Counted from the first letter of the stretch, positions 1-10,171 are shown. The stretch: 64,000 nucleotides of DNA from Chloroflexota bacterium (GCA_028875185.1 JAPPFH010000142.1:1-64000); one strand, 5' to 3'. Numbers and translations: made by a program. The notes: generated from the letters alone by a model not told the origin.

Positions 1-92
1 GAACAAGATTTAGGGTGGGGGAAACGAGGGATATATCAACACATTCACCACACCCTCAGCCTGAATTGTCTAGCGTGGCGCGCGAAAATCAG

Positions 93-98
93 TATAAT
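93..98 (+). promoter_or_regulatory. Candidate -10 box upstream of acpP
   Basis: A perfect TATAAT lies 50 bases before the acyl carrier protein start. No good -35 hexamer sits at 16-18 bases: TTGTCT is 21 bases upstream. The rest of bases 1-147 shows no gene. Confidence 0.35.
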
Positions 99-147
99 GG
101 ATTGTCATAATTGACATATCAGATTTCATTCGGGAGGTAGGGTAGAC

Positions 148-384
148 ATGGCATCAATCGAAGAACGTGTGCAAGGAATCGTAGTGGAGCTCTTGGGCGT
201 GGAAGAAGAACGCGTCGTGGAAGGCGCCAGCTTTCGCGAAGATTTGGAAGCGGACTCGCTTGACCTGGTCGAATTGATCATGGCTTTCGAGGAAGAGTTT
301 GGCGGCGAGATAAGCGATGAAGACGCGCAGCGGATTGAGACAGTCGGCCAAGCCGTCCAATACATCAAGTCCAATATGGAATGA
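148..384 (+). CDS. acpP: Acyl carrier protein
   Basis: A 78-residue acidic protein of normal acyl carrier protein length. It contains the phosphopantetheine attachment motif [19 protein letters not shown], where the Ser of DSLD (about residue 37) would receive the 4'-phosphopantetheine arm. It carries growing acyl chains in type II fatty acid synthesis in the cytoplasm. The ATG follows a strong ribosome binding site (GGGAGGT, with a second AGGG nearer the start). It stands alone, followed by a terminator hairpin. The other fatty-acid genes of the window, plsX and fabF, lie 15 kb away on the other strand. Assignment is firm; whether it serves fatty acid synthesis or another acyl pathway is not shown by the sequence. 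Confidence 0.95.
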   Translation: MASIEERVQGIVVELLGVEEERVVEGASFREDLEADSLDLVELIMAFEEEFGGEISDEDAQRIETVGQAVQYIKSNME

Positions 385-416
385 CTTTTCAGGCATATTC
401 AAGCGGTTCTATTGAC

Positions 417-441
417 AAGGCGGCGTGAGCTGCCTTTTTCT
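417..441 (+). terminator. Rho-independent terminator after acpP
   Basis: Eight-pair stem (AAGGCGGC with GCTGCCTT, one G-T pair) around a GTGA loop, followed by TTTTTC. It lies 32 bases after the acpP stop. Confidence 0.8.
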
Positions 442-505
442 TTTGGGAAAAATGACCAATATCGCCGAACTGCTGGGGAAAAGAGCAAAATACCTGCAGC
501 AATAA

Positions 506-1126
506 TCAATTTCGTCGGATAAATGTAATCTCGTGAAGCGCCAGCGCGATTACAGCGGCGTAGCACAAGATCAATATCCAGATGCCTGCGCCCTGAGCGG
601 CAGCCAGTTCGAAATGGCTGAATAGCGCCATAGCGCCAGACAGTCCAAGCGCGGCTGTCCCGATTCCCGAAATGGCAAGCGCCAGCTTCACTGCCAGCGC
701 AATCCAGCGGCGCCCGAGCGGCAGCAGGAGAAGCCCCGCAACCAAGCTAACCGCAGCCAGTATGAATTGCTGTCGGTAATTCAGATTGTTGATATCGTAG
801 ACATACTCAAATGGCGGCAGCTGCGCCGTCGCCAGCAGGCAAATCGTTAAAGCGGCGATTGCCATCTCCTTGCGTCCGACGGCGATGACGCCCAGCAGCA
901 AAGACAGTAGAAGCAGCTGGGTTCGCAGAAGAAGCGGTACGATAAGCGGCGGAGACGTGACGCGCTGCGCTGGGACAAGGCTCGCCCATTCCGCCAAATC
1001 GAACGCGTTCAGCGTCATCGGTCCAGACGATGCGACAATCCACGGGAGCAGGTAGCCACCGAGGCCCGTGAGGACTAGCGCGACCATCAGCATTGAGGCG
1101 CTGTGGGATTCGATTCGTCGGCTCAT
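506..1126 (-). CDS. Polytopic membrane protein, function unknown
   Basis: A 206-residue hydrophobic protein with about five to six membrane segments (roughly residues 12-32, 65-85, 88-103, 122-140, 143-165 and 180-200). I recognise no family motif. It is the last gene of the minus-strand polysaccharide cluster and follows the glycosyltransferase gene by 60 bases, so a role in envelope or polysaccharide export is possible but only by association. The start ATG at 1126 gives a short basic N-terminus (MSRRIES) before the first segment, which fits an inner-membrane protein. Confidence 0.7.
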   Translation of the reverse strand: MSRRIESHSASMLMVALVLTGLGGYLLPWIVASSGPMTLNAFDLAEWASLVPAQRVTSPPLIVPLLLRTQLLLLSLLLGVIAVGRKEMAIAALTICLLATAQLPPFEYVYDINNLNYRQQFILAAVSLVAGLLLLPLGRRWIALAVKLALAISGIGTAALGLSGAMALFSHFELAAAQGAGIWILILCYAAVIALALHEITFIRRN

Positions 1127-1186
1127 CGCGCAGTCTCCCGACGCATGAAGATCGCAGAGTTTTGGAAGATATTCACAGTAAGTCCT

Positions 1187-2326
1187 TCATGCGCCTAACA
1201 TGTCCGTATAAATTGACTTGAGTTGCCCCCCGGCGCGCTCCCAAGAGAATTTCTTTGCCTGCCGATAACCCGCCTCAATCAGTTGCGATCGCCTGGCGTC
1301 GTCGGTCTCCAACTTGAGAATCGCGTCGCTGATGGCGTCGGTGTCCTGCGGATCGACTAGCAGGGCTGCGCTGCCGCCCACTTCCGGCAGCGACGACAGA
1401 TTGCTCGTGATTACAGGCGCGCCGCAAGCCATCGCCTCCAGTACCGGCAAACCAAAGCCCTCGTAAAGCGATGCCATCACCAGCATCCGCGCGCCACTAT
1501 AGAGCGCCGGCAAATCGGGATCCTCAACCAGCCCGAGCATATGCACAGTGTCGCTCATGCCCGCGCGCGCTATTGTCTGCCGCAATTCATCTTGCAGCCA
1601 GCCGCTGACGCCGGCAATGGCGTAATGGAGAGCGACGCCCGTCTCGCGCAGTGCGGCCAGCGCCTCCACCACGCGGCTGTAATTCTTGCGCGGCTGAACA
1701 GTGCCCACGGAAAGAATATAGTTGACCTTGTCCAGATTGTATTTTCGGAGTGTTGCCGCCCGCCGTTCGCGATCAGCTACGCGCCGGAATCGAGGATTGA
1801 CGCCACTGTAAAGAACCGTGATTTTGTTTTCACGGGTTTTGTACAGTTCGATCAGGTCAGCCTTTGTCGCTTCAGAATCGGCCAAGATGTGATCCGCTGC
1901 CGCGACCGAAGACGGAACGACCGCATCCAGGTAGGCTTTCAGCGGCGGGCTTGCGGCGCTCGGTACACGGACGAAAGACAAATCATGCACTGTCAATAAG
2001 GTTCGCGTCCGCGGTCGCGTCGGCGGCAACACAAAATCGGTCGCGTGAAAGAGATCGATTGCGCCGGTGAATGCCTCTATCGAGAGTGGAATGCCGGCGC
2101 GATGCCAGAGCCTGGCGAGCCACTCGCTGGTGATGCGGGTCGGCTTCCAACAGAAGTTCTCGCCGGGTGGCGCTGGCAAGCCAGCCCTATTGACCCCCGC
2201 CGCGAAAAGACGATATTCCTCGGAATCGCCGACTTTCGCCAATGCGTCCGCGAGTTCACGCACATAGCGTCCGATGCCGCCTGTTTGTTTCAGCGCCGGC
2301 GTATAATCCAGTGCGATCCGATGCAC
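1187..2326 (-). CDS. GT4-family glycosyltransferase
   Basis: A 379-residue GT-B fold enzyme of the glycosyltransferase 4 / group 1 family. The N-terminal half has the early motif GGIGRYVRELADAL (residues 17-30), typical of acceptor-side loops. The C-terminal half has SVGTVQPRKNYSRVVEAL and the nucleotide-sugar EX7E motif within YEGFGLPVLEAMACGAPV. It should transfer a sugar from a nucleotide donor to a lipid-linked or polysaccharide acceptor at the cytoplasmic face of the membrane; donor and acceptor cannot be read. It follows the GtrA gene by one base, so the two are probably co-transcribed with the O-antigen-ligase-like and epimerase genes upstream. Confidence 0.9.
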   Translation of the reverse strand: MHRIALDYTPALKQTGGIGRYVRELADALAKVGDSEEYRLFAAGVNRAGLPAPPGENFCWKPTRITSEWLARLWHRAGIPLSIEAFTGAIDLFHATDFVLPPTRPRTRTLLTVHDLSFVRVPSAASPPLKAYLDAVVPSSVAAADHILADSEATKADLIELYKTRENKITVLYSGVNPRFRRVADRERRAATLRKYNLDKVNYILSVGTVQPRKNYSRVVEALAALRETGVALHYAIAGVSGWLQDELRQTIARAGMSDTVHMLGLVEDPDLPALYSGARMLVMASLYEGFGLPVLEAMACGAPVITSNLSSLPEVGGSAALLVDPQDTDAISDAILKLETDDARRSQLIEAGYRQAKKFSWERAGGQLKSIYTDMLGA

Positions 2327-2327
2327 G

Positions 2328-2915
2328 TTATTCGACGTCGTTATAAGTCCAGAAGCGATTGGCTATGAAATTCCACATCATCACGATCAGCACGCCAAAC
2401 ACCAGCGCAATCGTTGTGCCGAGCTTGTTCTGGTCTATCAATTGCGGCGCGTAATCAGAGACCGCGCCCTGCAGAATTGAGGTCGACAATTGACCGAAAT
2501 ATTCGTACGTGCCGTTCATCCACAGGTTGCGTATGACCAGACCAATAAGGCTGACGATCAGGAATTGGGTCAATTGGCGGCGAACGGAATAGCTTCGCGA
2601 GTCGGGATAAGTCCAAACCCGGTTCCAAATGAAATTGCTGCAGACCGCCAAAATGAAACCGACGCTGTTCGCGAGCAGCACATTCTGATTATTCTCCGGC
2701 GGAAGCAAGGTGTTCTGCAGGATGATCACCGAACCGACATCGATAAGGAAACCCAAAGATCCGACGAACGCAAACTTGATAAAGCGCTCGACTTCCTTCG
2801 CCTTGGCTCGTCCAAACTTTAGCGACAGCTTTGTGATTAAGCCGTCAACCGGCGTCGTCAAGCGATGATTTGTCAGGGTTGCATCGGGCGCGTCCGGCGT
2901 TACAGCCTGCGACAT
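2328..2915 (-). CDS. GtrA-family membrane protein
   Basis: A 195-residue protein matching the GtrA family: a cytoplasmic N-terminus of about 45 residues, then four membrane segments. Signature patterns are RFIKFAFVGSLGFLIDVGSV near residue 45, NFIWNRVWTY in the middle and NFIANRFWTY at the C-terminus. GtrA proteins are implicated in moving polyprenyl-linked sugars across the membrane for glycosylation of surface polymers. It sits between the polymerase/ligase gene (2 bases away) and the GT4 gene (1 base away), a tight operon arrangement that supports a role in the same surface polysaccharide pathway. Confidence 0.88.
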   Translation of the reverse strand: MSQAVTPDAPDATLTNHRLTTPVDGLITKLSLKFGRAKAKEVERFIKFAFVGSLGFLIDVGSVIILQNTLLPPENNQNVLLANSVGFILAVCSNFIWNRVWTYPDSRSYSVRRQLTQFLIVSLIGLVIRNLWMNGTYEYFGQLSTSILQGAVSDYAPQLIDQNKLGTTIALVFGVLIVMMWNFIANRFWTYNDVE

Positions 2916-2917
2916 CG

Positions 2918-4372
2918 TTACTCCATTTTAAGCGAATCGTTGACTTGGCGATTCAGAATCGCCAATACGCTCAATAATACACCGATATGTAGAAACAGGT
3001 TATTCACATACAGATTATCAAATACGCTGTGCACAGCGATATAGGTCCAACAGCCGAGCAGACCGATGGCAAGGGCGCGGGCGCTCCGGTCCGGATAGCG
3101 GCGCAACTGCCAGGTCACCCGGAAGATCGCGATCCAGAATGCGAGATAGGCTAGCAATCCCACGGCGCCCGTCTCCGCGAGAAAGTTCAAATAAAGATTG
3201 TGCGCATGGCCCAAAGGCGCCTCCCAACTGATCAAGCGATGTTCATCGTAGGCTGCGGCATAATTGCCCAAGCCAATGCCGAACACCGGGTTGTCTTGCG
3301 CCATGCTTATAGCCGCCTGCCAATGCGCGAGCCGCTCGATAACGGCGAAGTTCGTAGGCGTAGCGTCAACGCCGCGTACATCGGAAATCGTGAAGAGATC
3401 GGTTGCCGCGGTCGTGACACGGTTGACGACCGAGCGCGGCAGCAGTCCGGCGCTCCACAATGCAGACAAGACCGCCGCCGATGCCAGCGCAAATGAAATG
3501 CCGTGGACGAGACGCCTGGGCGTGGCGATTGTCATGACACCGAGCGCCACAAGCAAGCCCAACCAGGCGCCTCGGCTCCAGGACGCGAGAAGCGCAGCCG
3601 CTATCATTGCCGCTGCGCCGGATGAAACGGCAAGCAACACGATGCGCGAAAGCGCAATCCGGCGTCTCGACAGCAGGTCAAGCCAGATATGGTGCAGATT
3701 GACCGCGGCGCACATCAAAGCGAGTGGCAGCGCGATTCCCATAAAGCCGCCGAATGGGTTGGGCTGGCCGAATGTGCCGAAGGCCCGAAAGAAACGCCCA
3801 AGGATAAGCAAGTGATCGGCGCCGCTGCCGCCGAAGAAAATATACAGACCGACGAGCGCGTTGGCTACGGCGCTCACCAGCACGGCAAATATCAGCCAGC
3901 GCCAATTGGATCGCCCAGTCTCGGACAAATGCCAGATCATTACGGCGATGACTGCCCATTTCAGCCACTCAGTGAGCCAGTTGCCGATGCCCTCGCTTGT
4001 ATACGCGCCAATTGCAAAAGCAAGGCAAAGCCCGATGGCGGACATCAGCACTGGCTCTGGGCTGATCCTGAGCAGCCGCCAACGATTCACGATGCCGTTA
4101 ACCAGCCAAATGCCTAGGTAAAGCGCCAGCAGTATTTGACCGATGTCAAGCGGCAGCTGTATGGCGGATTCGGTGGCGATCAAAGTGCGCAGCGGCGCGA
4201 GCGCCAGCAGAACGACCAGCATGGCGAGCGGCGTACGCAGCGTCAGCAGAAGGCACAGGCTTATGGCGACCAAGAGAAGAAACACGGACAGCGGAAGCGC
4301 CTTGAGCGCAACTACGGCAGTGACAGCGACAATGACGCAGAACCAGCTGACCTGGGAACGCTCCCAGTCCAT
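2918..4372 (-). CDS. O-antigen ligase / polymerase family membrane protein
   Basis: About 484 residues with ten or more membrane segments. It carries the Wzy_C/WaaL region: RLAHWQAAISMAQDNPVFG followed by GLGNYA, and then GHAHNLYLNFLAETGAVG, whose His is typical of the large periplasmic loop of O-antigen ligases. It probably polymerises or ligates a lipid-linked glycan on the outer face of the membrane. Start choice: the ATG at 4372 (MDWERSQ) lies one base after the epimerase stop; a TTG at 4435 would add 21 residues and overlap the epimerase by 62 bases. Neither has a strong ribosome binding site. Part of the tight minus-strand polysaccharide operon. Confidence 0.87.
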   Translation of the reverse strand: MDWERSQVSWFCVIVAVTAVVALKALPLSVFLLLVAISLCLLLTLRTPLAMLVVLLALAPLRTLIATESAIQLPLDIGQILLALYLGIWLVNGIVNRWRLLRISPEPVLMSAIGLCLAFAIGAYTSEGIGNWLTEWLKWAVIAVMIWHLSETGRSNWRWLIFAVLVSAVANALVGLYIFFGGSGADHLLILGRFFRAFGTFGQPNPFGGFMGIALPLALMCAAVNLHHIWLDLLSRRRIALSRIVLLAVSSGAAAMIAAALLASWSRGAWLGLLVALGVMTIATPRRLVHGISFALASAAVLSALWSAGLLPRSVVNRVTTAATDLFTISDVRGVDATPTNFAVIERLAHWQAAISMAQDNPVFGIGLGNYAAAYDEHRLISWEAPLGHAHNLYLNFLAETGAVGLLAYLAFWIAIFRVTWQLRRYPDRSARALAIGLLGCWTYIAVHSVFDNLYVNNLFLHIGVLLSVLAILNRQVNDSLKME

Positions 4373-4373
4373 T

Positions 4374-5321
4374 CTAGCCAGCGCCGGAGAGGACCGACCG
4401 GAAATACTTAAGCGTCCATTCAAGGCCATGTTCAAGTTCCACTTTTGGCCGCCAGTTCAACACGTCGCGCGCGCGGCTTGTGTTCGGTCTGCGCGTCTGC
4501 GGATCGCCATCAATGCGCGAACCGTCGGCGAAAACTATGCCAGCGCGATTGTCCGCCGCGCGATTGACGGTCTTGGCGAAATCGAGAATGCTGATTTCCC
4601 GCGTCGTGCCGATATTCACCGGTTCGACAAAATTGCTGCGCAGCAGCCGAACCACGCCCTCAATTAGGTCGTCTACGAATTGAAAACTGCGCGTTTGCGA
4701 ACCGTCGCCGTAAACGCTAAGCGCCTCTCCGCGCAGCGCCTGCCCAATAAAGTTAGGCACCACGCGCCCGTCATCGAGTCGCATGCGCGGACCGTAGGTG
4801 TTGAAGATGCGAACGATCCGCGTATCCATCTGGTGCTGGCGGTGATAAGCCATGACCAGCGCTTCGGCATAGCGCTTTGCTTCATCGTATACGCCGCGCG
4901 GCCCCACCGGATCGACGTTTCCAGCATACGATTCACTTTGTGGATGCGTCAGCGGGTCGCCGTAAACCTCGGATGTCGATGCGAGCAGGAATCGCGCGCC
5001 TTTTGCCAAAGCAAGACCGAGCGCGTTATGAGTGCCGAGCGCGCCGACTTTCAAAGTCTGAATCGGATACTTGAGGTAATCAATCGGGCTGGCGGGAGAC
5101 GCAAAATGCAGAACAGCGTCCACCGGCCCCGGTACATGAATGAAATTGCTCACATCGTGGTAGATGAACTCGAAATCCCGATTGCCAGCGAGATGCGCGA
5201 TATTGTCTTGCGATCCGGTGATGAGATTGTCCATCGCGATCACGCGATCGCCTTCACGCAAAAAGCGGTCACATAGATGTGACCCTATGAAACCGGCGCC
5301 ACCGGTAATCAGAACGCGCAA
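4374..5321 (-). CDS. UDP-glucuronate decarboxylase-like SDR epimerase
   Basis: A 315-residue extended short-chain dehydrogenase. The Rossmann motif [10 protein letters not shown] is at residues 7-16, the catalytic Ser/Thr region is [12 protein letters not shown], and the Tyr-Lys pair is in [11 protein letters not shown]. The context [15 protein letters not shown] and [16 protein letters not shown] is that of UDP-glucuronate decarboxylase (UDP-xylose synthase), which oxidises and decarboxylates UDP-glucuronate using tightly bound NAD. A dTDP-glucose 4,6-dehydratase or other sugar epimerase is less likely but not excluded. It would supply UDP-xylose to the surrounding polysaccharide cluster, which fits the beta-xylosidase-like (GH39-like) domain next door. 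Full family length. Confidence 0.85.
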   Translation of the reverse strand: MRVLITGGAGFIGSHLCDRFLREGDRVIAMDNLITGSQDNIAHLAGNRDFEFIYHDVSNFIHVPGPVDAVLHFASPASPIDYLKYPIQTLKVGALGTHNALGLALAKGARFLLASTSEVYGDPLTHPQSESYAGNVDPVGPRGVYDEAKRYAEALVMAYHRQHQMDTRIVRIFNTYGPRMRLDDGRVVPNFIGQALRGEALSVYGDGSQTRSFQFVDDLIEGVVRLLRSNFVEPVNIGTTREISILDFAKTVNRAADNRAGIVFADGSRIDGDPQTRRPNTSRARDVLNWRPKVELEHGLEWTLKYFRSVLSGAG

Positions 5322-5398
5322 ATCCCACCGCCTCCAACAACCTGAATCGCGAGGATATTACCACAAATGCGCAGCAGCGGGTATGCGTCGGCTGAAGG

Positions 5399-8300
5399 TC
5401 AGGTGCCGCGGTCACGATTTCGGCCGGTGGCAAGTTGGCGCAGTCGCACCATCGCCGCGAGCTGAAACATAAAAATAAACGCCAAATCAATCACGAATAC
5501 GCTGTTATCCACCAAGCCATGCGCCAGCAAGGCGGCCATGCTCCCGCTTAGCCCCAGCGCTATCGTATAGCCCATGTCGTCGCCTTGACGAAACGCTCGC
5601 ATGACTGAAATAGCGCCCCGCCAGAACTGGAGCTGCATCACGCCAAGCAGACCAACACCAAACACGCTTAGCCGGAGCCAGAAATCCAGGACGAAATTAT
5701 GCGGATGAGACAAATCAGCATCCCATATCGCATCGGGCCGCAGATACTCGCCGCCGAAATAATAGAGAAACTGATCCAACCCTAAGCCCGTTATCGGCCG
5801 GTCTCGCAGCATGGATATCGAGCTTTCCCACAATCGCAGCCGGACGAAATTCGTGCCGCTCGAAAAATCGAGCGCGCTGGCCACAGTGGCGGACACTTGC
5901 GACAAGATGGCGACGGCAAGCAGCCCGACCGCGGCCAGGAGAATTAGCGGGGCAACCGCCCTCCGACCGAATCGACCCACTAAGATGGCGGCCACGCCAC
6001 AAGGCACACCCAGAAGAATCGCTCCAATGCTTTGCGTCAGCATCAGGGCCGGCAGCATAACCGCCACGCAACCCGCCCCTAGCCAACGCAGACGCGAATC
6101 GCGACTTGTGATTGCCAAAGCCAGCGCCATCGGAATCGTGCGACCCAATAGCAATCCGACGTTGTTCGGCGAGCCATACACGCTATTCAATGGCGGATGA
6201 CCTTGCATCAGAAAAATCTGGTAAAGCCCAACCAAGCAAACGACGACCCCGGCGATCATCACGGCAGCATAGAGGCGGATTAATGTTTTGCGGTCTGGGT
6301 TAGCCAGACGAAGCAGGAAATAGAAGATCGCCGGCTCAATAATCAAGGCGCGCAGCTCCGTCAAAGCCGTGGCTGGGCGCTGTGTCCACAGTAGCGATGC
6401 GACAGCAAGCAAAACAAAGCACACGACAGCGGCGTCCAGCTTTTGAATGCGCCGGAGCGACAAGCGCGAGAGGGCGGAGTAGGCCGCGTTATTCATCTGC
6501 AGCCCGCTGCCAATGCCGACCATTACTTTGACGAAGCCAGCCGCCATCGAGATGAGCAGCATCATCTCGACCATGGGAATCGCGTACGAATAAAGCTCGA
6601 CCGGCGACAGAAAGAATGGCGCCCAGAATAATGTTAGGATAAGGCCATTGGCAATCCGGTGATAAATCTGTACGAAAAGCAGCAGCGCCAGTATAAGCGT
6701 GACGATCACGCTCTCGGAAATGTAAAGCGCGCCACCGGTGAGGAGCGCCAGCAAGATATTCACTTCATCTCGCACGAAGATGGAAGCCCTGGGCGAATCC
6801 CAAGTCCATAGCATCGCGAGCATCATGAACACTGATGTTAGGCCCGTCAGCAGCAAGCGCGCGCTATTGTTCAGCCCGGCAAACAGATTGTTGATGCCTG
6901 GCAGCCATTCATTCCAGGGCGCGCTCGCGGCTGAATAAACAAGAACGATCAAAGACAGCGCAGTCGCGAAGACGCCAAGCGCTATCTGTCGATTATATGG
7001 CGCGGTCAGATCGCCCGAGCTTACGGCATAACCGGCAATTGCCCAGCGATCCCCGCCACGATCGGCGCTGGCGCTGAGTGTGTGGATGCCAAGGGGCAGG
7101 TTGCTCGCGATCGGCACGAGGCTCAACTCCGGCGCGCGCGAATTGCTGCGCAAGAGGATGTATCCGTTGCCATTGGCGTCGTGCTGTACCGCGTTGGGCG
7201 CCCGCCCGTCCACGGTGGGGTAGAGAAAGGCGAAGTAATCGTCTTCACGCAAAAGCATGGCGACATCAGCGCCGTAAAAATCAAACGACAACTGGCTGTC
7301 GCTGGTTGGCAGCCAACCGAGATCGGCGCCCAACTCGCCAAATTCCCAAACCCCGCTGTAGCGCGCGTGTTTGTTTCGCGCCGGATACAAACCGTTCTGG
7401 GCCTGGCTTGGATACGGATACGCTTCGAGCGCGCTCAGTAATGCGGATGTTGAGCCGTCCCTCTTCACAAGCGCGAAGCCCCATTGCGCGCTGCTTGCAA
7501 TCGCGGCTGGCTGCCAATGCTGTAGAAAAAGCGGGCCGAGCCAAGGCAGCTCGCGATGCGCGCGATCCAGCGCGCCCATTGTGTACTGCACTTGTTCGTC
7601 CTCGGATACCTCGCCCCAGATTGAGGCATCGCCTTGCCAGTCGCCCGGCAGGGAATTCCAGCCGTAATTGCTCGCCCACAAAGGTGTCTTGCCGTCGCCG
7701 TTTGCCAGCATCACTTCGCGCAAGGCGATGATGCGGGAGAAGTTAAGCAGGTCTTCATCAACTCGCCGATCGTACGGCGACGTGAATTGTCCGTAGGGCT
7801 TGCCAGCGACGACATCCATCAACTGGCGCGCGCCATGCGCGTACATCGCCTCCAGATAACGGATGTCGCTGATATTTCGTCCGGCTTTTTCAACCGTGGG
7901 CGCCAAGCCCGCCGCCACGATGATTGCGGAGGGATCCGCTTGTAATATCGCCCGCCGCGCAGTGGCGAGCAAAGCGACATAGTCCGCCGGACGCGGATCG
8001 TTTCCGCCCCAGGCATCGCCGAGATTGGGCTCATCCCACACTTGATAGAAATCGAACAAATCGCCATAGCGCTCAGCGAATTCGTTGCAGAAAGCCGCGA
8101 AGTCGGCCAGGCGCTGGGGCGGGGCGGTTCGCCGGCGCTCGTCGGTTCTGCTCTCAGCCTGCGCCCAAGGCGGCGAATTCATCAAGACGACAACCGGCTC
8201 AAGATCGGGATATTCCCGCAGCGCCGCCGCCACTCGATCCCAGCCGGACCAATTGTATTCGCCCTTTGCCGGCTCGATTTCATCCCAATAGGCGAACTGC

Positions 8301-8542
8301 CGGACCCAGCGGAATTTTGCGGCGCTGATGCGCTCAAGCGCGCCATTTAGATCGGCAGCGGAATACTGAAGCAAATCGACATTGACGCCGGCCCGCTCAA
8401 CGACGAATGGGAGATTCTGATCTTTTGTCGGATCGACGGCGCCGCGCAGTTCAAAGTCGCGCAGTTCGATGGTAGCCAAGGTCGCGACTAAGCTCCCCGT
8501 GACCAGAAATAGGCCAACGATCAATTGCACCAGTTTGCGCAT
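5399..8542 (-). CDS. Glycoside-hydrolase-like domain fused to O-antigen ligase-like membrane domain
   Basis: A 1047-residue protein. After an N-terminal signal anchor (about residues 5-25), residues 45-370 form a GH39/GH5-type barrel with WDEPN at 169-173, where Glu171 matches the usual acid/base Glu of WNEPN. The usual nucleophile motif (T-E-x-G) reads SNYG at 291-294, so Asn292 replaces the nucleophile Glu. A beta-rich stretch follows (380-500), then about twelve membrane segments with O-antigen-ligase features: [19 protein letters not shown] and [16 protein letters not shown] infer a glycan-binding outer domain joined to a polymerase or ligase. The start overlaps the stop of the upstream lipoprotein gene by one base (TAATG), so they are probably translated together. 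Confidence 0.82.
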   Translation of the reverse strand: MRKLVQLIVGLFLVTGSLVATLATIELRDFELRGAVDPTKDQNLPFVVERAGVNVDLLQYSAADLNGALERISAAKFRWVRQFAYWDEIEPAKGEYNWSGWDRVAAALREYPDLEPVVVLMNSPPWAQAESRTDERRRTAPPQRLADFAAFCNEFAERYGDLFDFYQVWDEPNLGDAWGGNDPRPADYVALLATARRAILQADPSAIIVAAGLAPTVEKAGRNISDIRYLEAMYAHGARQLMDVVAGKPYGQFTSPYDRRVDEDLLNFSRIIALREVMLANGDGKTPLWASNYGWNSLPGDWQGDASIWGEVSEDEQVQYTMGALDRAHRELPWLGPLFLQHWQPAAIASSAQWGFALVKRDGSTSALLSALEAYPYPSQAQNGLYPARNKHARYSGVWEFGELGADLGWLPTSDSQLSFDFYGADVAMLLREDDYFAFLYPTVDGRAPNAVQHDANGNGYILLRSNSRAPELSLVPIASNLPLGIHTLSASADRGGDRWAIAGYAVSSGDLTAPYNRQIALGVFATALSLIVLVYSAASAPWNEWLPGINNLFAGLNNSARLLLTGLTSVFMMLAMLWTWDSPRASIFVRDEVNILLALLTGGALYISESVIVTLILALLLFVQIYHRIANGLILTLFWAPFFLSPVELYSYAIPMVEMMLLISMAAGFVKVMVGIGSGLQMNNAAYSALSRLSLRRIQKLDAAVVCFVLLAVASLLWTQRPATALTELRALIIEPAIFYFLLRLANPDRKTLIRLYAAVMIAGVVVCLVGLYQIFLMQGHPPLNSVYGSPNNVGLLLGRTIPMALALAITSRDSRLRWLGAGCVAVMLPALMLTQSIGAILLGVPCGVAAILVGRFGRRAVAPLILLAAVGLLAVAILSQVSATVASALDFSSGTNFVRLRLWESSISMLRDRPITGLGLDQFLYYFGGEYLRPDAIWDADLSHPHNFVLDFWLRLSVFGVGLLGVMQLQFWRGAISVMRAFRQGDDMGYTIALGLSGSMAALLAHGLVDNSVFVIDLAFIFMFQLAAMVRLRQLATGRNRDRGT

Positions 8543-10137
8543 TATCTCGTCCAGACCGGATTCGAAGATTCGCCATCAAATGTGACTTGAACCGACGCCC
8601 TTGTCTCCACCTCAAGCAGCCACAAGTTGCCTTCATAGATCAATGCGATGAAGCGTCCGTCTGGGCTCCAAACGAAGTCGCGCGCCTGCGCGCCCAAGGT
8701 CCTTTTGCGGATTCCCGCCTCGCCCGGCGGTGGAAAGAGCCGCCGCTGGTTGCTCCCATCGCGGTCGGCAAGCATCAGATCGTAATCGCTGTTCATGCTA
8801 TTGTGAGGCTCGCGCGCTTGCAGCCACGCCAGATAACCGCGGTTGGCTTCAGCCCCTGTAGGCGCCGTATTGGGCGAGAATGCCGGCGCCGCCCACATAC
8901 CGGCGGAGAAACGCAGAGACGCGGTAAACCTGCCGTCGGCACTGGCGACGACCACATCGAAGACCGGGCTGCTCTCAGCCGGCTCATCAGCGAGCGGGGC
9001 GCCGTGGGCGACGGCGCCGAGCAACTGACCATCAATTGACCAAGACAGCGGCGAGAACCAGACCCAATCGCCGGCGGTATGAAAGACGGCATGTTGCATC
9101 AGCGGCGTTAATCGCTTGTTTTCAAAATCCACCAGTCCGAAAGCATCGGCTTGCACCCAAGCCATCTTGTCGCCACGGGGCGACCAGGCGAAGTTCTTGC
9201 CCCACCAGCCATAAACGCCGCCGCCCGATTCGGGCAATACTTCTTCAATCGCCAGCGTTCGCCCGCTCTCCAAATCGAAAACCATCAGCCAAAGGTTGTT
9301 CAAGGCCTTCCAGCCCGAGGCGCCAAGACTGCGCTCGCCAGTGGAATAGGCGAACTCATTGCCGGCGCCCGGCCGCCATGCCGCAAAAAGCACATCGGTG
9401 GGTGTCATCCGTTTCGGCTCCAAGTGGCCTTCGGCGTCAACAAACCACAATTCATTAAAAAAGTCGTCTGTTTCATTTGTTTCGCTGGTGAAAATAAGGC
9501 GCTTGCCATCTTCCCGCTGATGAAAAACGAGTCCGTCCAGCCTGTGGCGCCAGGTGAGCTGCCGCTTATTGGCCGCGTTTGCCGTGATCGTCCAAACGTT
9601 TTCGTGGTTGATGTAGCTGATCCGTCCTTCAATCGGCACGGGCTGGATTGCGTTGCTCGCGCCAATGTAGACGATTTCAGCTTCCGGTTCTCTTACCGTG
9701 GTGGGTAGACCGAGCTGAATGCGCTCCACCTCGGCTTCGTCTTCCAGCATGACGCGATAACACACTTCGCGGATGCCGGTGACGCCCGCTCTTCCGGGTT
9801 CACGCTTTCCGGCGGGCAGGCCTTCTTTCGGCAGCAGCCGTCGCTGGAAGGCGATCTCTTGCCGCTCGCAAACTTCTTTCTCGGCAACGCGCTTTATCGT
9901 AATGGTCATGCCATCAACGGCAGGCGAGACTAGCGGGTGGCTGATGCGGTCGCGCGGACCCAATTCAATCCGCGCCCCGGCCAACACCTGGTCCACCGTC
10001 AGGTCACGTGTGGAGCTTAGTCGCGTTTCGCGCCCATCGACAATGACAAATATCTCGATCGATTGCTCGTCTTGCGCCGATCGACAGCCGGCTATTGCGC
10101 AGGCTATCAGCATACACAATAGAGTCCGTGATAGCAT
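8542..10137 (-). CDS. Lipoprotein with DUF348/G5-like region and TolB-type propeller
   Basis: A 531-residue protein with a lipoprotein signal: MLSRTLLCMLIACAIAGCRS, Cys18 as likely lipidation site. Residues 28-75 resemble the DUF348 ubiquitin-like domain (RDLTVDQVLAGARIELGPRD). Residues 85-155 resemble a G5 domain, with paired strands and REPGRAGVTGIREVCYRV. The rest is a beta-propeller with WD40/TolB-like blades (AWSPRGDKMAWVQ, VWSPDGRFIALI). DUF348 and G5 domains usually occur in Gram-positive resuscitation-type and adhesin proteins. It is the first gene of the polysaccharide operon proper and overlaps the next gene by one base. It probably sits on the outer side of the membrane; function unknown. 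Confidence 0.75.
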   Translation of the reverse strand: MLSRTLLCMLIACAIAGCRSAQDEQSIEIFVIVDGRETRLSSTRDLTVDQVLAGARIELGPRDRISHPLVSPAVDGMTITIKRVAEKEVCERQEIAFQRRLLPKEGLPAGKREPGRAGVTGIREVCYRVMLEDEAEVERIQLGLPTTVREPEAEIVYIGASNAIQPVPIEGRISYINHENVWTITANAANKRQLTWRHRLDGLVFHQREDGKRLIFTSETNETDDFFNELWFVDAEGHLEPKRMTPTDVLFAAWRPGAGNEFAYSTGERSLGASGWKALNNLWLMVFDLESGRTLAIEEVLPESGGGVYGWWGKNFAWSPRGDKMAWVQADAFGLVDFENKRLTPLMQHAVFHTAGDWVWFSPLSWSIDGQLLGAVAHGAPLADEPAESSPVFDVVVASADGRFTASLRFSAGMWAAPAFSPNTAPTGAEANRGYLAWLQAREPHNSMNSDYDLMLADRDGSNQRRLFPPPGEAGIRKRTLGAQARDFVWSPDGRFIALIYEGNLWLLEVETRASVQVTFDGESSNPVWTR

Positions 10138-10171
10138 CGGCTTCCTCTGGCGTTCTCACGCGAATGTTACC

